Shown here: positions 1 through 5,373 of the stretch, piece by piece | Numbering within the stretch: position 1 is the first letter of the stretch | How the letters are laid out: each line of letters starts with the position of its first letter | Assembly: GCA_005889445.1 (NCBI GenBank) | Contig: VBGS01000193.1 | Coordinates: 1 to 7,570, forward strand | Length of the DNA: 7,570 bases | DNA from: Chloroflexota bacterium | GTDB lineage: Bacteria > Chloroflexota > Limnocylindria > P2-11E | Direction: 5' to 3' | The notes under the pieces: model-generated | Seen by the model: the letters and a program-made list of their open reading frames with translations, nothing else | Told to the model about the DNA's origin: nothing | Databases searched by the model: none | Program-made: the position numbers and the translations under genes

Positions 1-610
1 GGTCGCAGAGCCGATCGGCCTCGTCGAGGTTGTGCGTGCACAGGAAGACGGTCCGGCCTTCGCCGCGCAGCTGCACGATGAACTCGCGCACCGTCTTGGC
101 GGCGTCCGGATCGAGCCCGGTCGTCGGCTCATCCAGGAAGAGCACCCGTGGCTCGTGCAGGGCCGCCCGGGCGATGGCCATCTTCTGTTTCATGCCGCGC
201 GAGAAGGTCGCGACCGCCTCGGCGCGACGCTCCCAGAGGCTCATGAGCCGCAGGTACCGCTCGGCCTGGGAGCGTGCCTCCGCGGGGCTCAGGCCGTAGA
301 GCGTCGCGAAGAACACGAGGTTTTCCCACGCGGATTGGCGCTCGTACAGGCCGGGCTGCTCGGTGAGGATGCCGACGCTCGCGCGGATCTTCAGGTCATC
401 GCGACCCAGGCGGTAGCCGGCGACCTCGGCGGTCCCCGACGTCGGGGCGATGAGCGCGCACAGGAGACGCAGGGTCGTGGTCTTGCCGGCGCCGTTCGGG
501 CCCAGAAAGCCGAATACTTCGCCCTCGCCGACCTCGAGATCGATCGCGTTCACCGCGACCAGATCCCCGAAACGCTTGGTGAGCTTCTCCGTGCGGAGAA
601 CGGCCTTCAT
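1..610 (-). CDS. ABC-2 type transporter ATP-binding protein (partial, C-terminus beyond window)
   Basis: This is the nucleotide-binding subunit of an ABC exporter of the NatA/DrrA/CcmA-like class, which hydrolyses ATP to drive a separate ABC-2 permease. The 203 visible residues contain Walker A GPNGAGKTT (37-45), the Q-loop glutamine in TEQPGLY (Q85), a signature FSRGMKQK (136-143), Walker B LFLDEPTTGLD with catalytic E161 (157-167), and the switch histidine in THNLDEAD (H193). The SRGMKQ form of the signature is typical of this class. Family members are usually about 230-330 residues, so the C-terminal part and probably the permease lie beyond position 1. The start is the ATG at 610-608: a TGA in the same frame directly abuts it upstream (613-611), so no longer start is possible. 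There is no clear Shine-Dalgarno. It is divergent from the sensor kinase, with 30 bp between the two ATGs. The substrate cannot be read from the ATPase. Confidence 0.95.
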   Translation of the reverse strand, partial: MKAVLRTEKLTKRFGDLVAVNAIDLEVGEGEVFGFLGPNGAGKTTTLRLLCALIAPTSGTAEVAGYRLGRDDLKIRASVGILTEQPGLYERQSAWENLVFFATLYGLSPAEARSQAERYLRLMSLWERRAEAVATFSRGMKQKMAIARAALHEPRVLFLDEPTTGLDPDAAKTVREFIVQLRGEGRTVFLCTHNLDEADRLCD

Positions 611-618
611 TCATCGCG

Positions 619-624
619 AGTCTA
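619..624 (-). promoter_or_regulatory. Candidate -10 element for the ABC ATPase gene (near-leaderless)
   Basis: On the minus strand the hexamer TAGACT lies at 624-619, eight bases before the ATG at 610. A start site 7-8 nt downstream of the hexamer would fall at or one base before the A of the ATG, giving a leaderless or near-leaderless mRNA. No convincing -35 box was seen. The call rests on spacing and on the A/T-rich island only. Confidence 0.35.
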
Positions 625-628
625 TTTC

Positions 629-634
629 TAGAAT
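629..634 (+). promoter_or_regulatory. Candidate -10 element for the sensor kinase gene (leaderless)
   Basis: The hexamer TAGAAT at 629-634 matches the bacterial -10 consensus TATAAT in four of six positions, including the key A2 and T6. It ends six bases before the ATG at 641. Initiation on the A of the ATG would have normal -10 to +1 spacing and give a leaderless transcript. No Shine-Dalgarno precedes the ATG. A weak -35-like TTCATT sits 17 bp upstream (606-611), over the start of the divergent gene. Confidence 0.45.
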
Positions 635-640
635 TCACAA

Positions 641-2296
641 ATGACCGCATCTGACGCGGAGCGAAAGCTCAGCGAGCTGTCGTTCCTGCACGAGGTCGCG
701 CAGCTCGCATCCTCAGCGCGCGACTGGGACGAGATGCTGCGCATCGTGATCGAGCGCACCACCGACGCGATGGGCGCCGAAGTGTCATCCCTGTATCTGC
801 TGGAGCGGAGTGACAACCTCCTGCGTCTGGTCGCGACCAACGGCCTGAACCGCGGGGGCATCGGTCGTGCGACCCTGCGGCTCGGCGAAGGGATCGTCGG
901 CTGGGTCGCGAACGCGCGCGTGCCTCTCGCGGCGCGCGATGTCCGCACCGAGCCCCGCTGGAAGTGGGTGCCGGAGGTCGACGAGAAGCGCTTCGTGTCG
1001 ATGCTCTCGGTGCCGGTGGTCATCCGCGATGAGGTCATCGGCGTGATGAACGTGCAGACGGTCGAGGCCCGCGACTTCGGCCGCGAAGAGATCGACTTCC
1101 TGCAAACGATCGCGAACCAGATCGCGGGCATCATCGAGAAAGGGCGTCTGCAGCGCGAAGCCGAGCGCAAGCTGCGCGAGGTGTCCGCGCTCTTCGAGGT
1201 CTCGAACGTTCTGACCTCGACACTCGATCTTGATGAGGTCCTCGCGCTCGTCGTCGATCGACTCGTGCGCGTCTATCCGGGCGCGTCAGGGGCGATCTTT
1301 CTGCGCGAGCCGAACGACGAGGTCCGCGAGCGGGCGCGCTCCGGCGATCTCGGGAAGATCGCGGCGCAAGCGGCTGACCGGGCGATCGCCGAGCGGCGTC
1401 CGATCGTCGCGTTCGATCACATCGCGGTGCCGCTCATGGCGAACGACAGCCTTCTCGGCGCGGTCGCGCTGCAGGTGCCCGATTACAAGGAGTTCCTGGA
1501 GGAGGAAGTGCGCTTCGTCGGCGCGCTCGCCAACCAGGCCGCGCTCGCGATCGACAAGGCCTCGCTCTACGCCCTCGAGCGCGAGACCACCGACAGCCTT
1601 CGCAAGCTCGAGCGAGCGCGATCAGACTTCGTCGCCGTCGTCACCCATGACCTGCGCACTCCGCTCTCCGTCATCCGCGGCTACCTCGAGCTGCTCGCCG
1701 AGAAGAACGGGAAGATGAAGCTCCCCGTGTCCGAAGCTACGGCCCAGGTCAAGGTGCTCGATCAGCTCGTCGACCGCATCCTCGCCGGGGTGCGCGCGGA
1801 TCGGCCGGAGCTTTCGCTGCGACGGACACGGTTCGACCTTCGCGCCACGGTCGCGGCCGCACTCAAGGACGTCGCGCCCATGGCGCGGCGGCACCGGCTG
1901 GTCGCTCCACGGGCGGGGCAGCCGCTCTTCGTACGCGGGGATCGCCGGCGCACTGCTGAGGTCGTCGCCGGTCTCGTGCACAACGCCACGAAGTACGCGC
2001 CCGAGGGTACGAGGATCAGCGTCCGCATCGAGCGCGGCGACGATCGCGCGGTGATCCGCGTGCAGGACGAGGGTCCCGGCGTGCCGCCGCACGAGCGCGC
2101 ACGGATCTTCGAGCCATACGCGCGCGGCGCGGCGCACGGCGACCTGCCCGGCTCGGGCATCGGGCTCTTCGCGTCGCGGCGGGTCGTCGAAGGGCAAGGC
2201 GGCGATCTCTGGGTCGAGGACGCGGCCGACGGGGGCGCGGTCTTCTCCTTCAGCGTGCCGCTCGCGCGGGCGGCCACCTCGACCACGGTCCGATGA
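641..2296 (+). CDS. Cytoplasmic GAF-GAF sensor histidine kinase
   Basis: This is a two-component sensor kinase of 551 residues that autophosphorylates on histidine and passes the phosphate to the regulator encoded next. Domains in order: GAF1 (about 25-167), a charged signalling helix (about 165-190), a compact GAF2 (about 193-306), HisKA with the phosphoacceptor in THDLRTP (H336), and HATPase_c. The HATPase_c shows an N box around VHNATKYAP (N448), G1 DEGPG (476-480), F box IFEPYAR (F490) and G2 GSGIGL (504-509). All catalytic boxes look intact. There is no transmembrane segment or signal peptide, so the signal is sensed inside the cell. I see no cysteine anywhere, which argues against a bilin-binding phytochrome-type GAF; the ligand is unknown. 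GAF2, at about 115 residues, is shorter than the usual 140-150. The ATG at 641 is probably a leaderless start. The stop overlaps the next gene's ATG (ATGA), indicating translational coupling. Confidence 0.97.
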   Translation: MTASDAERKLSELSFLHEVAQLASSARDWDEMLRIVIERTTDAMGAEVSSLYLLERSDNLLRLVATNGLNRGGIGRATLRLGEGIVGWVANARVPLAARDVRTEPRWKWVPEVDEKRFVSMLSVPVVIRDEVIGVMNVQTVEARDFGREEIDFLQTIANQIAGIIEKGRLQREAERKLREVSALFEVSNVLTSTLDLDEVLALVVDRLVRVYPGASGAIFLREPNDEVRERARSGDLGKIAAQAADRAIAERRPIVAFDHIAVPLMANDSLLGAVALQVPDYKEFLEEEVRFVGALANQAALAIDKASLYALERETTDSLRKLERARSDFVAVVTHDLRTPLSVIRGYLELLAEKNGKMKLPVSEATAQVKVLDQLVDRILAGVRADRPELSLRRTRFDLRATVAAALKDVAPMARRHRLVAPRAGQPLFVRGDRRRTAEVVAGLVHNATKYAPEGTRISVRIERGDDRAVIRVQDEGPGVPPHERARIFEPYARGAAHGDLPGSGIGLFASRRVVEGQGGDLWVEDAADGGAVFSFSVPLARAATSTTVR

Positions 2297-2964
2297 CGAG
2301 CGTGCTCGTCGTCGACGACGACCGCGCGCTCGTCGGCATGGTCGCGGCGCTGCTTGGCGAGGATGGCTACGACATCGTGACCGCGTATGACGGCGAGACG
2401 GCGCTTCGCCGGCATGCCGACGAGAACCCCGACCTCGTCGTGCTCGACCGGAACCTCCCCAAGCTCAGCGGCGACGAGGTGTGCCGGCGGATCCGGGCGT
2501 CATCGTCGACGCCCATCCTCATGCTCACCGGCGAGAAGGGCGCCGACGAGCGTGCCCGCCTTCTCGATCTCGGCGCCGACGACTACCTCGAGAAGCCGTT
2601 CCACACGAAGGAGCTTCGTGCGCGAATCCGTGCGCTCCTGCGCCGCACGGCGCAGCAGGCCGCTCGCATGCAGAGCGCGACGTTGGTCGGCGGGCTGCGC
2701 GTCGATCCCCGCACCCATGCCGCGAGCGTGGACGGGACGACGCTGGACCTCACGCCGACCGAATTCCGTCTTCTGGCCGCGCTCGCGGCGCGGCCCGGGG
2801 AGGTGCTCGATCGCCGCGCCCTTCTCCGCGCGGGCTGGCCCGAGGAGCGCGACCCGGATCCCGAGTGGCTGAAGGCCCACCTGGCGCGGCTGCGCTCGAA
2901 GCTCGACCTGGCCGGCGCGCCCGCGCTCGCGAACGTGCGCGGCGTCGGTTACCGGCTCGGCTGA
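2293..2964 (+). CDS. OmpR/PhoB-family response regulator
   Basis: This is a DNA-binding response regulator of 223 residues, the normal length for the family, and the likely partner of the kinase it overlaps by four bases. The N-terminal receiver domain (about 3-115) has the acidic pair D8/D9, phosphoacceptor D52 in VVLDRNLP, T79, the switch aromatic Y98 and the conserved lysine K101 in EKPF. A short linker (about 118-130) leads to a Trans_reg_C winged helix (about 132-222). That domain includes the LTPTEFRLL turn (153-161), the recognition-helix region WLKAHLARLRSKLD (192-205) and the C-terminal hairpin VRGVGYRL. The ATG at 2293 is the only sensible start because the receiver core begins at once. 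No separate ribosome site is seen, so expression should depend on kinase translation. Possible targets are its own operon and the divergent ABC transporter, by position only. Confidence 0.97.
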   Translation: MTSVLVVDDDRALVGMVAALLGEDGYDIVTAYDGETALRRHADENPDLVVLDRNLPKLSGDEVCRRIRASSSTPILMLTGEKGADERARLLDLGADDYLEKPFHTKELRARIRALLRRTAQQAARMQSATLVGGLRVDPRTHAASVDGTTLDLTPTEFRLLAALAARPGEVLDRRALLRAGWPEERDPDPEWLKAHLARLRSKLDLAGAPALANVRGVGYRLG

Positions 2965-3194
2965 CGCGCCTCCGCGCGATAGACCATTTGGATTAGGTCG
3001 ACTCAACACGTCAGCCGATTGCCTACATCACCTTCGGCACGCCGGTCTTTCGGTCACGCAGTCTTCGCGGGCTGATACGCGGCGGCGACGACAGCGTCAC
3101 CCATTCGGGTGGAGTCTCGCGCGGGGGTGGTAGGGATGGGCGTGATCCCGCTGCAAGCATCGCATTCCGGTCGGACGAGCGACCACTGCCGACT
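2965..3194 (+). other. Region with unresolved coding status upstream of the coiled-coil gene
   Basis: These 230 bases between the response regulator and the usable start of the next gene hold no RNA gene or clear terminator. A 5-bp GC stem with a CTCC loop (2965-2978) directly follows the regulator's stop but has no T-run. The frame of the next gene is open from 2997 (after TAG at 2994-2996) but has no ATG, GTG or TTG before 3195. A second frame is open from 3076 and offers GTG at 3109 and ATG at 3136, the latter preceded by GGTAGGG. From 3136 to about 3290 that second frame has strongly G/C third positions. A displaced 5' end of the next gene is the simplest reading. Confidence 0.4.
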
Positions 3195-3980
3195 TTGCGC
3201 GGCGGCCGCGGAGCGCGATCAGGCGACGACGACGGCCTCGCGGAAGCTTGTCGAGGTCCTTCCGCTCGGACTTGCGGCGTGCATCGCGAGGCCGAAGATG
3301 CGCACGCCAGCAAGTTCCAGGAGCTATCAGACGACGCGGACTCGCGTGTGCAGGCGGTCATCACTCAGTTCGAATGGGCGGTCCACGACGTCGCGAGCCT
3401 GCGGACCCGGCTCGACGAGAGTGAAGCCCAGGTTCGGAGCCTCACCGACCGTGCGCGGGAGCGCGAGCACCAGAACGAGCAGCTCGTGCGCCAGATCTCG
3501 CGGCTCCGCGAGCGGCTCACCGAGATCGCGATGGCGGCCTCGCTTGCTGATTCGGGAAAGAGGCGGCGCGCGCCGCTCTTCGACTCGATCAACTTCTCGT
3601 GGCGGCTTCAGCAGGACGGTGTGCGCACGCGCATCGAGCTCGAGACGGCGCTGACCGAGGATGCACCGACGCGCGTGCGAGTCACCGACCCTGACGGCCA
3701 GGTCGTCGCGGCGAGCGGAGTCGCCGTCTTGTCGGTCGAGGGCAAGCTCTCGTTCCAGCTCGAGCTGCCGCTCGATCTCGCGGGAGAGCTCGACGCAGGA
3801 CGTGAGATCACCAGCTACGACATCGAGGCGCTCGTTGTGGACGAGTGGCGCCGCGTCCGACTCAAGGAGACAAAACGCGTCGCGTCCGAAGATCGGGTTG
3901 CGGCGGTTCGGATGACGGAGACCGATGTGACTTCGCACGGCGTCGTGATCCACGAGGCCCGTCGGACCGCCCTGAACTAA
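3195..3980 (+). CDS. Uncharacterised coiled-coil protein with beta-rich C-terminal domain
   Basis: I do not recognise the family. From the TTG at 3195 the product is 261 residues. Residues about 31-115 are rich in E, R, Q, L and A with heptad-like spacing and look like a long charged coiled coil (for example VASLRTRLDESEAQVRSL). Residues about 130-250 are predicted beta-rich, with alternating strands such as RVRVTDPDGQVV, KLSFQLELPL and DIEALVVDEWRRVRL, which could form a sandwich-like domain. No signal peptide, transmembrane helix or catalytic motif is visible. From residue 31 on, base composition and codon use look genuinely coding. Residues 1-30 are low-complexity G/R/D-rich and may be an out-of-frame artefact. 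GTG at 3279 is an alternative start, and a frameshift joining an upstream frame (from ATG 3136) is another possibility. It stands alone, 230 bp after the regulator and 166 bp before the ACT gene. A structural or scaffold role is conceivable but unsupported. Confidence 0.72.
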   Translation: MRGGRGARSGDDDGLAEACRGPSARTCGVHREAEDAHASKFQELSDDADSRVQAVITQFEWAVHDVASLRTRLDESEAQVRSLTDRAREREHQNEQLVRQISRLRERLTEIAMAASLADSGKRRRAPLFDSINFSWRLQQDGVRTRIELETALTEDAPTRVRVTDPDGQVVAASGVAVLSVEGKLSFQLELPLDLAGELDAGREITSYDIEALVVDEWRRVRLKETKRVASEDRVAAVRMTETDVTSHGVVIHEARRTALN

Positions 3981-4135
3981 AAGCCGCGGCCTACCTAACC
4001 GTCTCGGCTGAGGCTCGCAAAGTCAGACGAGCGCTTTCGTCGTCGACAAGATGACGTATCCGACGGATCGGTCCATGCTCGGGGAGGCGGCAGCGGGAGG
4101 GGACGGGTCGTCTCCCATTCTCGCGCCAATTCTCT

Positions 4136-4142
4136 AGGAGGT
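4136..4142 (+). promoter_or_regulatory. Perfect Shine-Dalgarno for the tandem ACT gene
   Basis: AGGAGGT lies at 4136-4142, with its last G five bases before the ATG at 4147, which fixes that start. It is the only full anti-16S match in front of a gene in this window. It implies a leadered mRNA and probably strong translation. Confidence 0.9.
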
Positions 4143-4146
4143 ATTC

Positions 4147-4557
4147 ATGGAGCAGACCAAAGAATTTGCACTGACCCTGGACGATCGACCGGGCACGCTC
4201 GCGAAAGCCACGGACGCGATCGCGAAAGCCGGGATCAACATCGAAGGCTATGCCGCCGTGCCGTCAGGTAAGGACGGCAAGGGCGTATTCCGGGTCATCA
4301 CAAAGGACCCGGCGAGCACGAAGAAGGCGCTCGAAGGCGCTGGGTTCAAAATCCAAGAGGAGCGTGACGTCGCCCTCGTTGAGGTCGACGACCGGCCGGG
4401 CGTCCTCGCGCAGACCCTGCGCGGGATCGCCGAAAACGAGGTGAACGTCGGACCGACGTACTCGATCACACAGAACCGTATCGCCATCAGCGCTGACGAT
4501 TTCGGCAAGCTGCGCGAAGCTCTCCAGGAGCTGAGTCCAACCGCAAGACGCAGGTAG
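4147..4557 (+). CDS. Tandem ACT-domain protein
   Basis: This is a stand-alone protein of 136 residues made of two ACT domains (about 5-67 and 74-128), the small-molecule-binding folds that usually sense amino acids. Each domain opens with the same motif, DDRPGTLA at 12-19 and DDRPGVLA at 81-88, in the loop before helix 1 where ACT ligands normally bind. The pair therefore looks like an internal duplication. The first domain continues with AIAKAGINIEGYAAV and the second with GIAENEVNVGPTYSI, matching the beta-alpha-beta pattern. No catalytic or DNA-binding domain is attached, and the C-terminus ends in a short basic tail (ARRR). The layout resembles the uncharacterised tandem-ACT family COG4747, a comparison made from memory. 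It is a likely soluble amino-acid-binding regulator with unknown partner. Its start is set by a perfect Shine-Dalgarno. It converges on the ECF transporter operon with 51 bp between stops; no functional link is evident. Confidence 0.93.
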   Translation: MEQTKEFALTLDDRPGTLAKATDAIAKAGINIEGYAAVPSGKDGKGVFRVITKDPASTKKALEGAGFKIQEERDVALVEVDDRPGVLAQTLRGIAENEVNVGPTYSITQNRIAISADDFGKLREALQELSPTARRR

Positions 4558-4608
4558 CGAGGCCACCAACCCCTCCTGCTGCCGCCGACCCGATCAGGTG
4601 AGCCTGCG

Positions 4609-5373
4609 TTACCCCAGGACGGTCCTGAGCGACCCGAGCCATGCCGACAGCACGAGCAGCGCGGTCGTCGTGACCGCAGCCGCAAGGACGAAGAGCGCGT
4701 CATCCCAGGTGAGCCGGGTTTCGCGGTAGTAGGTCCGCCGTGTCGCGGCGGCGAACGCACGCGCATCCATCGCGATCGCGATCCGCGTCGCGCGCCGCGT
4801 GGCGTCCGAGAGCAGCGTGACCAGCTCGCCGACCGCCTCGCGCGCGCGGCCGAGCGGACCGCGCGGGACCGCGCCGCGCACCCGCCGCGCGAGCCGTACC
4901 TGCGCGTACTCGTCGGTGAAGAACGGCAGGAAGCGATAGCCCGCCAGCAGGGGATACCCGATGCGGAACGAGACTCGCGCGTGCTGGATCAGGCTGACCA
5001 CGAGATCGGTCGGGTCGGTCGTCCAGACGAACGCGAGCGAGAACAACCCGATCGCCATCCCGCGGATCGCGATCGCAAGCCCGAAGCGCAGCCCTGATTC
5101 GCTCGCGTGTACCGGCCCGATCGTCCAGGTCGCCGGTCCCTGGGTCGCCGCGAACACGGCGTTGCTCCAGACGAAGCCGACGCCGAGGATCGACAGCGGA
5201 ACGAGCGCGCGCAGGATCGTCGCCGGTCGCGTACCGCCGGCGAGCGCCACGCCGATCGCGACCACGAGGAACAGGCTCGGCGTGACTGGATCGACGATGA
5301 GGATCAGCAGCAGCGAGATCGCGAAGACCACGGCGAGCTTCACGGTCGGATCCCGCCGCGCGAGCACGTTCAC
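4609..5373 (-). CDS. ykoC: ECF transporter T component (EcfT/YkoC-type permease)
   Basis: This is the transmembrane coupling subunit of an energy-coupling-factor importer, joining the ATPase to the substrate-binding S component in the cytoplasmic membrane. It has 254 residues, normal for EcfT. Hydrophobic stretches at about 13-29, 31-46, 55-72, 95-116 and 226-246 fit a five-to-six-helix protein. Between the fourth and last segments lies the cytoplasmic coupling region with the two Arg-containing motifs expected of EcfT: RLARRVRG (160-167) and MDARAF (202-207, the usual MEARGF-like motif). The start is GTG at 5373, overlapping the ATPase stop by four bases (GTGA), so it is translationally coupled. 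It is last in the S-ATPase-T order and converges with the tandem ACT gene. The ykoC assignment rests on gene order and the YkoE-type partner; a dedicated thiamine or hydroxymethylpyrimidine substrate is inferred. Confidence 0.94.
   Translation of the reverse strand: MNVLARRDPTVKLAVVFAISLLLILIVDPVTPSLFLVVAIGVALAGGTRPATILRALVPLSILGVGFVWSNAVFAATQGPATWTIGPVHASESGLRFGLAIAIRGMAIGLFSLAFVWTTDPTDLVVSLIQHARVSFRIGYPLLAGYRFLPFFTDEYAQVRLARRVRGAVPRGPLGRAREAVGELVTLLSDATRRATRIAIAMDARAFAAATRRTYYRETRLTWDDALFVLAAAVTTTALLVLSAWLGSLRTVLG

Noticed and set aside
32..631. Plus-strand open frame of 199 codons opposite the ABC ATPase.
   Set aside because: It is antisense to a frame with all ABC ATPase motifs in order; its product has no recognisable domain and the length is expected from high G+C content.
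628..636. Adjacent XbaI and EcoRI sites (TCTAGA overlapping GAATTC), which could hint at cloning-vector sequence.
   Set aside because: Both sites fall in the A/T-rich promoter gap and both flanking genes are intact natural genes with the same composition as the rest, so coincidence is more likely.
2965..2978. Perfect 5-bp CGCGC/GCGCG stem with CTCC loop right after the response regulator stop, as a terminator.
   Set aside because: There is no T-run after it, the stem is short, and such stems are common in DNA of this G+C content.
3981..4146. Promoter or riboswitch before the tandem ACT gene.
   Set aside because: No -35/-10 pair with correct spacing and no known riboswitch core was seen; only the SD and one modest hairpin are supported.
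4595..4606. CAGG-TGAG-CCTG hairpin between the converging ACT and T-component genes as a bidirectional terminator.
   Set aside because: A 4-bp stem with no T-run on either strand is too weak to call.
1382..5076. GCGATCGC octamers (1382-1389, 4772-4779, 5069-5076) as a HIP1-like dispersed repeat.
   Set aside because: Three copies in 7.5 kb of GC- and GATC-rich coding DNA is not a clear excess, and all are inside genes.
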